A stretch of DNA of 63,501 bases. Source: Candidatus Aquabacterium excrementipullorum (GTDB lineage: Bacteria; Pseudomonadota; Gammaproteobacteria; Burkholderiales; Burkholderiaceae_C). The stretch lies in assembly GCA_019112875.1 (NCBI GenBank), contig DXIO01000105.1, forward strand, positions 1-63,501, in the 5' to 3' direction. The translations under genes and the position numbers were made by a program. Below, in pieces: positions 45,709-53,781 of this stretch (positions are counted from its first letter, which is position 1; every line of letters starts with the position of its first letter). The notes under the pieces were generated by a model that did no database searches, was not told the origin of the DNA, and saw only the letters and a list, made by a program, of their open reading frames with translations.

Positions 45709-45908
45709 GAGCCGGGCAGTGTAGCGGGACGGGCCTTCCCCTGTTTTTCGGCGCATTGCTTGGGATTCAAGGACGACATGGGCCGAATGGCCTCCCTCAG
45801 GCAGGGGGGCCGCGCGTCCATGAAGGCCCACGCTCTCGTTCATCTGCATTAATGTATGTGTCCGAGAGTTACAAAGTATGGCCGCATGGCGTACGAGGAG
45901 TCTGAAAC

Positions 45909-46643
45909 ATGAAGAACATCATCGCTGCGGCCCTGGGAGCCGTGGGTGCGCTGGCCGCCCCGCTGGCTTCCGCCGAGAACCTGTTTTTCACCAACAGCAA
46001 TGTGGTGTCGCTGCCGGTGGCCCGCGCCGATGGCACGGCGTCCTCGGCCAATGCCTGTGTCAAGGATGGCGTGTGCAGCAGCGCGCTGAGCTTCGACACC
46101 GCCACGGCCGGTGTGCTGACCGTGACCGCGGACGATCATGATGGCGCCCGCCACGACTCGGCCCTGGTCTACCAGAGCAAGGATGTCAACGCCGGCCTGG
46201 GCGTGGCGTCGGGCTACACCAAGAACGGCGCCTTCGTGATCAACGACGGCAACGACGCACTCGATTCGGCGACCGAGACACTGACGCTGCACTTCGCCAG
46301 CGCGGTTTCGGTCTATGCGCTGTACTTCTTCCCGGATGACCGCTCCACCTACGCCGCCACGCACGAGCTCGACCGCTTCGATGGCTTCACGCTGTCGATC
46401 GACGGTGGCAAGGCCGTCGAATACTCGTTCGGATCGCTGGGCGGACAGGGCGTGAGCTTCTCCACGCCCCTGACCGGCACCACCTTCACGCTGGGCTATG
46501 CCAAGTCATTGTCCAAGGAGGACTACTACCTGGCCGGCGTGGCCTTCACCCCTGCGGCCGCGGTGCCCGAGGCGGGCACCTTCGGCCTGATGGGCCTGGG
46601 TCTGGGCGCGATGGCCCTGGCGGCGCGCCGCCGTCGTGCCTGA
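45909..46643 (+). CDS. PEP-CTERM sorting-domain protein
   Basis: A 244-residue exported protein. Residues 1-22 are a signal peptide (MKNIIAAALGAVGALAAPLA). The C-terminus VPEAGTFGLMGLGLGAMALA plus a basic tail (ARRRRA) is the tripartite PEP-CTERM signal, here with VPEAGT. Such signals are processed by an exosortase (not in this window), and the proteins are found in exopolysaccharide-producing bacteria. The middle part is beta-rich with no known domain and holds one Cys pair (ANACVKDGVC). AGGAG lies 8 nt before the ATG, and a terminator follows 29 bp after the stop. Confidence 0.88.
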   Translation: MKNIIAAALGAVGALAAPLASAENLFFTNSNVVSLPVARADGTASSANACVKDGVCSSALSFDTATAGVLTVTADDHDGARHDSALVYQSKDVNAGLGVASGYTKNGAFVINDGNDALDSATETLTLHFASAVSVYALYFFPDDRSTYAATHELDRFDGFTLSIDGGKAVEYSFGSLGGQGVSFSTPLTGTTFTLGYAKSLSKEDYYLAGVAFTPAAAVPEAGTFGLMGLGLGAMALAARRRRA

Positions 46644-46671
46644 ACCGGCCCCAGCCTGTCGCCTGAACTGG

Positions 46672-46694
46672 AAGCGGCCTGCGGGCCGCTTTTT
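46672..46694 (+). terminator. Rho-independent terminator after the PEP-CTERM gene
   Basis: AAGCGGCC (46672-46679) pairs with GGCCGCTT (46684-46691) around a TGCG loop and runs into five Ts. The placement just behind the PEP-CTERM gene makes that gene a single-gene unit. Confidence 0.9.
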
Positions 46695-46777
46695 GCGTTC
46701 AGGGGGTTGTTCCTTGGATCACCGATGGTCAGGGCGCGTCACAATCATGCGTCGCGCGTGATGGTGGGGATCCGAAG

Positions 46778-47359
46778 ATGGTTCGTCGTGAAGTGCTGCT
46801 GGGCTGGATGCTGGTGTGGGGCCATGGCATGGCCTGCGCGAACGGCAATCCTGCCTTCCTGGAAGGTGCGTCGCGTGCCGGGGCCGATCTGCCGCCTTAC
46901 CCCGCGGCCACCCAGGACGAGCCGCCCAGTGCGCTGGCTGTCGCGGCCTATCTCACCGATGTGCTGACCCCCGGCAGCCGCGCCCGCCGCACGCCCACCG
47001 GCTATACCCTGCTCGACGGCAGCAGCCGTGTCACCCACGCTGTCGATGTCGCCTTGACCAGCCACCAGTGCTGGAAGATCAAGGATGGCTACCAGTGCCG
47101 CAGCACGGTTCGCACCACCACGACGCCCGCCAGCGGCCGCGCGCACACGATCCTGGTCGAGATCAGCAACGACTACCAATGGCGCCTGGGCCGGCTGTTC
47201 AGCGCGCGTCTGGAAGCCATGCGTCAGCAGACCCTGGCCCAGGCGGCCCGTGACGATCTCCCGCAGGACGGCGAGGCGGCGCAAGGCGCCGTCCAGTCGC
47301 CGGGCCAGCAGAACCAGGCTCGTGTGCCGGGTGCTGCCGACCAGACCGTGCGCCGCTGA
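46778..47359 (+). CDS. Small secreted protein of unknown function
   Basis: A 193-residue protein with a probable signal sequence (MVRREVLLGWMLVWGHGMACA). Two cysteines occur in HQCWKIKDGYQC, which may pair in the periplasm. The C-terminal third is Gln/Ala-rich and looks disordered. I do not recognise a family. It lies alone between the PEP-CTERM terminator and the glutathione transferase gene. The start has a weak GGGG-containing site; no better upstream start exists in frame apart from the extension at about 46760. Confidence 0.6.
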   Translation: MVRREVLLGWMLVWGHGMACANGNPAFLEGASRAGADLPPYPAATQDEPPSALAVAAYLTDVLTPGSRARRTPTGYTLLDGSSRVTHAVDVALTSHQCWKIKDGYQCRSTVRTTTTPASGRAHTILVEISNDYQWRLGRLFSARLEAMRQQTLAQAARDDLPQDGEAAQGAVQSPGQQNQARVPGAADQTVRR

Positions 47360-47444
47360 ACGCGGCGACGCAGGCCCCGGCGCCCGTATCATCGGCCCGC
47401 AAGCCGCACGATCGCGTGCGGCACCATCGCTGCGAGGCCTGTTC

Positions 47445-48074
47445 ATGGACACCCTTTATTTCGCCGCGGGCAGCTGCTCGCTGGCGGTGCACATCGCCCT
47501 GGAAGAAACCGGCGAGCCTTTCCAGGCCGTGAGGCTGGACCTGGCCAAAGGCCAGCAGCGCAACGCCGATTACCTGGCGCTCAACCCCAAGGGCCGCGTG
47601 CCCGTGCTGGTCACCGAACAAGGCGCGCTCACCGAGACACCGGCCTTGCTGCTGTACGTGGCGCAGCGCTTTCCGCAGGCGGGGCTGGCCCCGCTGCAGG
47701 ATCCTTTCGCCCTGGCGCGCGTGCAGGCCTTCAACAGCTATCTGTGCGCCACCGTGCACGTGGCCCATGCCCATGGCAAGCGCGGCACGCGCTGGGTGGC
47801 CCCGGAAGAGACCGCCGCCATCGAAGCCATGCGCCGCCGGGTGCCGCACACCTATGCCGAGTGCTTCGAACTGATCGAGCGTGAGTTGCTGCAAGGTCCC
47901 TGGGTGATGGGCGAGCAATACACCATCGCCGATGCCTACCTGTTCACGCTGGCCGGCTGGCTGGAGGCCGATGGCGTGGACCCGGCGCGCTTTCCCAAGG
48001 TGCTGGCCCACCGCCAGCGCATGGCCGAACGCCCCGCGGTGCAGCGGGCCCTGGCACGCGTACAGCAGGATTGA
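47445..48074 (+). CDS. Glutathione S-transferase family protein
   Basis: A 209-residue two-domain GST. The N-terminal thioredoxin-like part begins MDTLYFAAGSCSLAVHIALE; the SCS motif is the usual bacterial beta-class active-site region. NPKGRVPVLVTEQGALTET holds the cis-proline and the glutathione gamma-glutamyl contact. The all-helical C-domain contains YTIADAYLFTLAGWLE, the N-capping box. These enzymes detoxify electrophiles or reduce disulfides. It is followed by a degraded AraC remnant on the other strand. Confidence 0.92.
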   Translation: MDTLYFAAGSCSLAVHIALEETGEPFQAVRLDLAKGQQRNADYLALNPKGRVPVLVTEQGALTETPALLLYVAQRFPQAGLAPLQDPFALARVQAFNSYLCATVHVAHAHGKRGTRWVAPEETAAIEAMRRRVPHTYAECFELIERELLQGPWVMGEQYTIADAYLFTLAGWLEADGVDPARFPKVLAHRQRMAERPAVQRALARVQQD

Positions 48075-48095
48075 AGCCACCCGCCACGGCGGGCA

Positions 48096-48173
48096 TCAGG
48101 CGGACTGGAAAAGCGCGGTCGGTGCGGTGCCGAAGTGCCGCTTGAACATGGCGGCGAAGGCGCTCTGGCTGCG
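48096..48173 (-). pseudogene. C-terminal remnant of an AraC-family regulator
   Basis: Read on the minus strand, 48173-48096 encodes RSQSAFAAMFKRHFGTAPTA followed by LFQSA and a stop. This is the second helix-turn-helix and tail typical of AraC regulators (the usual pattern is SQSAFxxxFKRxFGxxP). No start codon or upstream part of the gene exists; the preceding sequence no longer resembles a regulator. It is therefore a relic of an AraC gene deleted between the GST and HU genes. Identification is by motif only. Confidence 0.7.
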
Positions 48174-48223
48174 TGGCATGGCCTTGGCCTGTGTGGCCAT
48201 GCCGGGGTCATGACGCGTCCATG

Positions 48224-48265
48224 AAAAAGCCCGCGCGGCGCATCCGTCGATGCGGCGGCGGGCTT
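48224..48265 (-). terminator. Terminator of the HU gene
   Basis: A long hairpin with outer arms AAGCCCGC (48227-48234) and GCGGGCTT (48258-48265), with further pairing inside (GCGCAT with ATGCGG), ends in a T-run on the minus strand. It sits 50-90 bp downstream of the HU stop codon. Confidence 0.85.
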
Positions 48266-48314
48266 GGTGCGATCCAGCGGCGCGCGGCTCAGTGGGCCAG
48301 CGCGCCGATGACGA

Positions 48315-48737
48315 TCACTTCTTCTTGGCAGCGGCCTTCTTGGCAGGCTTGGCCGCGGGCTTGGCAGCAGCCTTCACGGGCTTGGCGGCGGCCTTCGTCG
48401 GCTTGGCGGCCTTGGCGGGCTTGGCAGCAGGCGCCTTGGCAGCCTTGCGGGCAGCAGCCTTGGCATCCACGGCGGCCTTGAAGGTGGCGCCCGGAGTGAA
48501 CTTGGGCAGCTTGGCTGCGGCGATCTTGATCTTGGCGCCGGTGCTGGGGTTCACGCCGTTGCGGGCAGCGCGGGCGTGCAGCTTGAAGGAACCGAAACCG
48601 GGGATGGTCACGGCGTCGCCCTTCTTGACGGAGGCAACGATGGTGTCCAGCAGCGTTTCCAGGACGCGGCCGGCTTCAGCCTTGGACAGGGAGTGCTTCT
48701 CGGCCAGGCGTTCGACGAGATCGGTCTTGTTGGTCAT
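48315..48737 (-). CDS. HU-type DNA-binding protein with Lys/Ala-rich tail
   Basis: A 140-residue nucleoid protein. Residues 1-90 are the HU/IHF fold (TDLVERLAEKHSLSKAEAGR; VTIPGFGSFKLHARAARNGV; NPSTGAKIKI, the DNA-wrapping arm). Residues 90-140 are repeats of K, A and P (AAKPAKAAKPTKAAAKPVKA), resembling histone H1 tails. Such tailed HU proteins occur in Burkholderiales and bind DNA more broadly. ATG 48737 was chosen; an earlier in-frame TTG would add nine residues. A GTGACC-CTGA-GGTCAC hairpin (48765-48780) lies in its leader and may regulate expression. Confidence 0.93.
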   Translation of the reverse strand: MTNKTDLVERLAEKHSLSKAEAGRVLETLLDTIVASVKKGDAVTIPGFGSFKLHARAARNGVNPSTGAKIKIAAAKLPKFTPGATFKAAVDAKAAARKAAKAPAAKPAKAAKPTKAAAKPVKAAAKPAAKPAKKAAAKKK

Positions 48738-48764
48738 GAAGAAAGATGATGGTTGGATGAACAA

Positions 48765-48780
48765 GTGACCCTGAGGTCAC
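48765..48780. promoter_or_regulatory. Hairpin in the HU gene leader
   Basis: GTGACC (48765-48770) and GGTCAC (48775-48780) form a perfect stem around CTGA, starting 28 bp upstream of the HU start. It may be an operator or an mRNA structure. No T-run follows, so it does not look like a terminator. Confidence 0.35.
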
Positions 48781-48911
48781 GGTTGCCCGTTGACGGGTGG
48801 CCCTATTGTGAGGGCAGATTGGCCTGATTTGGCGGGGCTTGTGGCGCGATGGCCCCCGCAAGGCCCGATTTCATGGGCCCTGGCGGCCGATGCGTTGCGG
48901 GAAGGCCCTGA

Positions 48912-50084
48912 TCAACGGCCGAAGAGGCCCTTGATCACGCTGCCCACGCCCTCCGCGATGCCGGACAGGCTCACGCCCAAGGCATCGGCCAGACCGGCCG
49001 CGGTGCGCAGCGCCAGCTGCTCGTTGAGCGAGAAGGCCGGGTCGTCAAGGCGCCCATCGAGCGTGAACTTCAGGTCGATGCGGCCGTCCTTGCTCATGGC
49101 CGCGAGCACGGCCTTGCGCGGCACGCCGGCCACCGTGGCGAGCACGCCGCGGCCATTGCCGAGCTCAAGGTCCGTCAGCGTCATGCGGCCGGGCGCATGC
49201 AGGCGATTGGCCTGCACGGTGGCGTCGATGCGCATGTCCAGCGTGCCGTGCTTGACGCCACCGTCATTGAGCTTGAGCAGGTAGGGTTGCAGAGCGATCA
49301 GGTCCACATCCTTGAGTTCGGTGCTGACCTTGGCATCGCGCGTGGCTGGCGTGACATCGCCCTGGACGGTGATGGTGCCGTTGCGGCGTGGGCCCATCAG
49401 CAAGGCGCGCAGATCGATATGCGCCGGTTGCATGAGCGCGGGCAGGGCCAGCGGGCCGATGTCGGCCTGCACTTGGTCCAGCAGCAACAGGTGCGGCGGG
49501 CGGCGGATGCTGGCGTCGAAGAAGCCCACCTGCACGCCTTCAAGCCGCACTGCCTGGATGTGGATGTCGGGCATGGATGAACTGACTGGGGTGAGCGCCG
49601 GCACGGCCGACGACGCCGTGCTGGCCGGTGCGGCCACGGCGCTGGCCCAGAAGCCTCGGGCCTTTGGTGCCGGCGCTTGCGCGGTGCCGGCTGGCGAGTT
49701 GCGCTGCTCCAGCCAGGCCGGCAGCACGCGCAACTGGCCTTGCCGCGTGCGCAGCACCGAGATATAGGCCCCGTCGATGCTGAGCTGCTGGATGCGCCAG
49801 TCGCCCCGCAGCACGCTGCGCAGGTCCGGCACGATCCGGATGCGCGCGGCGCGCAGCTCGTCGTCATGCGGCCAGTCGGGGCTGGAGGCGCGCAGCCGCA
49901 AGTCCCGCAGTTCCACAGCCCGCCAGCCCAGGTCCATCGCGCCCACGCTGGCATGAGGCCCGAGGGCTTGCAGGATGCCCGCCTGCAGCCGGTGCACCGC
50001 GATCTGATAGGCCAGCAGCGCGGCCAGGGCCAATACCACCGGCAGCCCGGCGGCCCACCAGAGCCAGCGGCGCCGGCCCGTCAT
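48912..50084 (-). CDS. AsmA/DUF748-like envelope protein
   Basis: A 390-residue protein with one N-terminal membrane helix (WLWWAAGLPVVLALAALLAY) and a large periplasmic part rich in beta strands. Repeated stretches such as LQPYLLKLNDGGVKHGTLDM and GRIDLKFTLDGRLDDPAFSL are like those of AsmA/DUF748 proteins, which form periplasmic bridges thought to carry lipids or to help outer-membrane assembly. A Pro/Ala/Ser-rich linker (about 130-170) divides the two halves. Its ATG overlaps the stop of the upstream secreted-protein gene by 4 bp, so the pair is coupled. Confidence 0.75.
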   Translation of the reverse strand: MTGRRRWLWWAAGLPVVLALAALLAYQIAVHRLQAGILQALGPHASVGAMDLGWRAVELRDLRLRASSPDWPHDDELRAARIRIVPDLRSVLRGDWRIQQLSIDGAYISVLRTRQGQLRVLPAWLEQRNSPAGTAQAPAPKARGFWASAVAAPASTASSAVPALTPVSSSMPDIHIQAVRLEGVQVGFFDASIRRPPHLLLLDQVQADIGPLALPALMQPAHIDLRALLMGPRRNGTITVQGDVTPATRDAKVSTELKDVDLIALQPYLLKLNDGGVKHGTLDMRIDATVQANRLHAPGRMTLTDLELGNGRGVLATVAGVPRKAVLAAMSKDGRIDLKFTLDGRLDDPAFSLNEQLALRTAAGLADALGVSLSGIAEGVGSVIKGLFGR

Positions 50085-50641
50085 TCAGCGGCCCGTTCGT
50101 TGCCGGGCGGCCAGCTGATCAGCAGGCGCAGAGGGCGGTCCTTCTCGATCTGCACGGACTTTTGCTGTGCCTGCCCATCGAGCGAGGCCTGCACGGTGTA
50201 AGCGCCTGGCTCCAGGCGGGCCAGCAGGAAGGGGCCATCGGATTTGGCGTGCAGCACTTCCTGGCCGGCGGCGTTGCGCACGAGCACGTCGACACCGGCG
50301 GCGAACTGCGCACGGCCTTGGGTGCGCACGGCGAACTCCAGCGTGAGAGGCCAGTGGCGGGACTCGGCCTTGATCATGTCGGATTCGTCCTTGCCGACGC
50401 CGCCGGTGAGGTACTTGACCTTGCCGCTGGTGCGCGCGGCAGGCAATTGAGCCATGGAGGCCGGCGTGGAGGCGGGGTTGGCGTTTTCTGCGGCGGATGC
50501 GGGCGTCGGGGCCTGCGCCCAGGCCGGGCCATGGGCGAGCGCTGCGGCGAGCGCGGTGGCCAGCAAAGCCTGATGCAGAGGCAGCCAGCGTGGCTGGGTG
50601 AAGCCTTGTGGGCCGTGGGCCGAAGCAGTGGTCTTGTTCAT
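50081..50641 (-). CDS. Secreted protein with carboxypeptidase-regulatory-like fold
   Basis: A 186-residue protein starting MNKTTASAHGPQG behind a strong AAGGAG site. A signal sequence covers residues about 25-42 (HQALLATALAAALAHGPAWA). The mature part is a beta sandwich like carboxypeptidase regulatory or transthyretin-like domains: VDVLVRNAAGQEVLHAKSDG, then LARLEPGAYTVQASLDGQAQ. These domains usually bind or decorate surface proteins. The gene overlaps the AsmA-like gene and may deliver a partner to it. The longer in-frame reading upstream lacks a ribosome site and was not used. Confidence 0.75.
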   Translation of the reverse strand: MNKTTASAHGPQGFTQPRWLPLHQALLATALAAALAHGPAWAQAPTPASAAENANPASTPASMAQLPAARTSGKVKYLTGGVGKDESDMIKAESRHWPLTLEFAVRTQGRAQFAAGVDVLVRNAAGQEVLHAKSDGPFLLARLEPGAYTVQASLDGQAQQKSVQIEKDRPLRLLISWPPGNERAAE

Positions 50642-50792
50642 GTCATGGTCTCCTTCAGGGGGGCACAGGACATGATGGATGATGGCATGCGCCCGCGTTG
50701 GATCTGCAGGCGCAAGCCCCTTGGGCGGGACAGGGATCGGCGTGCGTGGCGGCCATCGCCCGACCGATGCCCCTGGCCTCGAACCCGTGGCT

Positions 50793-52325
50793 TCAGCCCA
50801 GACGCACCGGCACGAAGATCTTCTGGCCGTCACGCTGGATCAGCAGCGCCACCGACTTGCTGGACTTGCCGATCAGTTCCCGCACCTGGCCCACCGATGA
50901 CACTGGCGTGCCGTTGACGGCGACCAGCACGTCGCCAGGCTGCAGGCCCGCCAGTTCGGCCGGGCCGCCCGCGTCCTCGATCAGCAGGCCGTTGTCGACA
51001 CCGGCTTCGCGCTTTTCCTGCGGCTGCAGCGGGCGCAGCGCCAGGCCCAGCTTGCCCTGGTCGCCACTGTCGTCCTTGGCGGCCACCTTGGCGGCCTTGT
51101 CGTTGGCATCGCCCAGGCGCGCGTTCAGCTCCTGCTGCTTGCCGTCGCGCCACACCTCCAGCTTGATCTGGCTGCCCGGCGCGGCCTGGCCGATCAGCGC
51201 GGGCAGGTCGCCAGACGCCACGATGGGCTGGCCATCGACCTTGCGGATCACGTCGCCCACCTTCAGGCCGGCCTTGTCGGCCGGGCCGCCCTGCTCGATG
51301 CTGGAGACCAGCGCACCCTCGGGCTTGTCCAGCTTGAAGGAATCGGCGAAGGCCTGGTTGACCTCCTGGATGACCACGCCCAGGCGCGCATGGCTGGCCT
51401 TGCCGGTCTTGAGGATCTGGTCGCGCACCTTGGTGGCCACCTCGATCGGGATCGCGAAGGACACGCCCTGGTAGCCGCCGGTGCGGCTGTAGATCTGCGA
51501 GTTGATGCCCACCACCTCGCCGCGGGCGTTGAACAGCGGGCCGCCCGAGTTGCCGGGGTTCACGGCCACGTCGGTCTGGATGAAGGGCACGTAGCTGTCG
51601 TCGGGCAGCGAGCGGCCCTTGGCGCTGACCACGCCGGCCGTCACGGTGTTCTCGAAGCCGAAGGGCGAGCCGATGGCCAGCACCCATTCGCCCACCTTCA
51701 GATCGCGCGTGTTGCCCAGCGGCAGGTAGGGCAGGTCCTTGGCGTCGATCTTGATCACGGCCACGTCGGTCTTCGGGTCGGTGCCCACCACCTTGGCCTT
51801 GAACTCGCGGCGGTCGGTAAGTTTCACGGTCACGTCCTTGGCGTCCTGCACCACGTGGGCATTGGTCAGGATCACGCCATCGGGGCTGACGATGAAGCCC
51901 GAGCCCTGGCCGCGCACGGTCTGCTCGCGCGGCGACTGCTGTTGCGGGATGCCGCCGAAGCGCTTGAAGAACTGGAAGAACGGATCGTCCGGGTCCATGC
52001 CGGGGAAGGGCGAACCGTTGCCCGAGGTCTTGGTGGTGCCGGTGACGGCGATGTTGACGACGCCCGGGCCGCGCTGCTCGGTGATGCGCGAAAAGTCAGG
52101 CAGCGTGACGGTGGCCGGCGTGGCCGAGGCGCTGGACGATGGCGTGGTGTTCAGCGGTGCGGCCGTGCCGTTGGGGCCGGTGGCCGAGGCATTGGCAACC
52201 TTCTGCGCGTGCTCCTGCATCAGGGCATGCGAGGTGATGGCGCCTGCGCCAGCGGCGCCCAGCACGGCCGCGACGGCCACAGCCACGAGGGATTTCTTGC
52301 GGGAGATGAAGGTGTCGGTGGGCAT
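50793..52325 (-). CDS. HtrA/DegP-family periplasmic serine protease
   Basis: A 510-residue protease/chaperone. A signal or anchor helix (KSLVAVAVAAVLGAAGAGAI) is followed by the trypsin-like domain with the complete triad His157 (TNAHVV), Asp187 (KTDVAVIKID) and Ser260 (GNSGGPLF). Two PDZ domains follow from about residues 305 and 415 (GALVSSIEQGGPADKAGLKV; GPAELAGLQPGDVLVAVNG). It degrades misfolded envelope proteins and corresponds to the DegP/MucD type with two PDZ domains. A CTTAGC-N5-CTTAAG box 64-80 bp upstream suggests control by the adjacent QseB/PmrA-like regulator. Confidence 0.95.
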   Translation of the reverse strand: MPTDTFISRKKSLVAVAVAAVLGAAGAGAITSHALMQEHAQKVANASATGPNGTAAPLNTTPSSSASATPATVTLPDFSRITEQRGPGVVNIAVTGTTKTSGNGSPFPGMDPDDPFFQFFKRFGGIPQQQSPREQTVRGQGSGFIVSPDGVILTNAHVVQDAKDVTVKLTDRREFKAKVVGTDPKTDVAVIKIDAKDLPYLPLGNTRDLKVGEWVLAIGSPFGFENTVTAGVVSAKGRSLPDDSYVPFIQTDVAVNPGNSGGPLFNARGEVVGINSQIYSRTGGYQGVSFAIPIEVATKVRDQILKTGKASHARLGVVIQEVNQAFADSFKLDKPEGALVSSIEQGGPADKAGLKVGDVIRKVDGQPIVASGDLPALIGQAAPGSQIKLEVWRDGKQQELNARLGDANDKAAKVAAKDDSGDQGKLGLALRPLQPQEKREAGVDNGLLIEDAGGPAELAGLQPGDVLVAVNGTPVSSVGQVRELIGKSSKSVALLIQRDGQKIFVPVRLG

Positions 52326-52388
52326 GGAGGCTCCTGTGACCTGTGCATGCGGGATGCATGCCGATGGAGGCCACTGTGGATGGCCTGC

Positions 52389-52405
52389 CTTAGCCCTTCC
52401 TTAAG
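52389..52405. promoter_or_regulatory. PmrA/QseB-type box upstream of the HtrA gene
   Basis: CTTAGC (52389-52394), CCTTC, CTTAAG (52400-52405) is a direct repeat with 11-bp period like the CTTAAT-N5-CTTAAT boxes bound by PmrA and QseB. It overlaps the end of the sensor kinase gene and lies 64-80 bp before the protease start. An equivalent box occurs upstream of the response regulator gene. Confidence 0.6.
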
Positions 52406-53781
52406 CCCTGCTCAGGGGCTGGGTGGGGTGCAAGGGCGAGCGCGGGCAGGCGCAGGCTCACGCGCAGGCCGCCCAGGCGCTCGGCGCGCGAGAGCATCAA
52501 CTGCCCACCGTGCATGTCGGCCACGGCCTTGACGATGGCCAGCCCGAGGCCGCTGCCGGTGCTGGCGGTGCCGGGCACGCGGTAGAACCGGTCCAGCACG
52601 CGCTCGCGGTCTTCCTCGTGGATGCCGGGGCCGCTGTCTTCCACGCTCAGCACCACGCCGTCGCCGGTGCCATCGATGTCGCGCCGCACGGCCAGGTCCA
52701 CCACGCCGCCTTCGGGCGTGTACTTCAAGGCGTTGTCCAGCAGGTTGCGCACCAGGATGCGCAAGGCCTCGCGCTGGCCGTTCACGGCCACCTCGTCGGC
52801 CTGTTCCAGGCCCAGGTCGATGCGCCGGGCCTGGGCGTGGGGCAGGGCCTCGCCCAGCTCCAGCCGGGCGATGTCGGCCAGCGAGAGGGGTTCGGCCTTG
52901 GCGCCATGCGCATCGCTGGCCTGGTGGCGGGCGAGCACCAGCAGCTGATCGACCAGGCGGGTGGCGCGGTCGATGCCGGCGCTCAGGCGGTTCACGGCCA
53001 CGGTGCGGGCCTCATCATCGGGGGCGCGCTGCAGGCCCTGCACCTGCAGCTTGAGCGCGGCCAGGGGCGAGCGCAGCTCGTGCGCGGCATCGGCCACGAA
53101 GCTCTTCTGCGCATCGAAGGCGTGGCGCACGCGGCCGAACAGCAGGTTCATCTCGCGCACCAGGGGCTGCACCTCGTCAGGCACGCCGTGCTCGTCGACA
53201 TCGCTGAGTTCATCGGGCTGGCGCAGCGCCACCTGGCGGCGCACACGCGCCACCGGGGCCAGCGAGGCGCCCACGGCCCACCACACGATCAGCAGCAGCA
53301 CCGGGCCCATCACGGCGGTGGGCAGCACCGCGCGCAAGGCCAGGTTGCCGGCCATGCGGCGCCGCACGGCCAGATCCTGCGCGACCTGGATCACGTGCGT
53401 GGCCGAGGCCAGCGAATACACGCGGTAGGTGGCGCCCTCGGCACGCATGTCGGCGAAGCCCAGCACCACGCGCGTGGGCAGGGGCACGCGCAGGTTGGAG
53501 CGGAACACCAGCAGGCCGCCGGTGGTCCACACCTGCACGGCGAACTCATCGCCTGGGCGGGCATCGCCCGGACCATCCATGGGCACGGTCACCGTCACGG
53601 GCAGGCCCGAACGCAGCGACAGCGCCATCTGCTGCATGTGGTAATCAAAGATTTGATCGGCCTCGGCCAGGGCCGAGCGGTAGGCCAGGCCGCCTTGCAC
53701 GATCGCGGCCAGCGTGATGGCCGCGATCAGCAGCCACAGCAGGCGCGCGCGCAGCGAATGGGCGCGGGGCAGGCGGATCAT
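52390..53781 (-). CDS. Two-component sensor histidine kinase (QseC/PmrB-like)
   Basis: A 463-residue inner-membrane kinase. The first helix (residues 12-34, LLWLLIAAITLAAIVQGG) and second helix (about 152-172, VLPTAVMGPVLLLIVWWAVG) enclose a periplasmic sensor of about 115 residues. A HAMP-like linker, the phosphoacceptor His234 in FVADAAHELRSPLAALK, the N box RNLLDNALKYTPEGG, and the G boxes DSGPGIHEED and GSGLGLAIVKAV follow. The ATG overlaps the response-regulator stop (ATGA). The signal is unknown; PmrB relatives sense metals or polymyxin, QseC relatives sense hormones. Confidence 0.92.
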   Translation of the reverse strand: MIRLPRAHSLRARLLWLLIAAITLAAIVQGGLAYRSALAEADQIFDYHMQQMALSLRSGLPVTVTVPMDGPGDARPGDEFAVQVWTTGGLLVFRSNLRVPLPTRVVLGFADMRAEGATYRVYSLASATHVIQVAQDLAVRRRMAGNLALRAVLPTAVMGPVLLLIVWWAVGASLAPVARVRRQVALRQPDELSDVDEHGVPDEVQPLVREMNLLFGRVRHAFDAQKSFVADAAHELRSPLAALKLQVQGLQRAPDDEARTVAVNRLSAGIDRATRLVDQLLVLARHQASDAHGAKAEPLSLADIARLELGEALPHAQARRIDLGLEQADEVAVNGQREALRILVRNLLDNALKYTPEGGVVDLAVRRDIDGTGDGVVLSVEDSGPGIHEEDRERVLDRFYRVPGTASTGSGLGLAIVKAVADMHGGQLMLSRAERLGGLRVSLRLPALALAPHPAPEQGLRKG

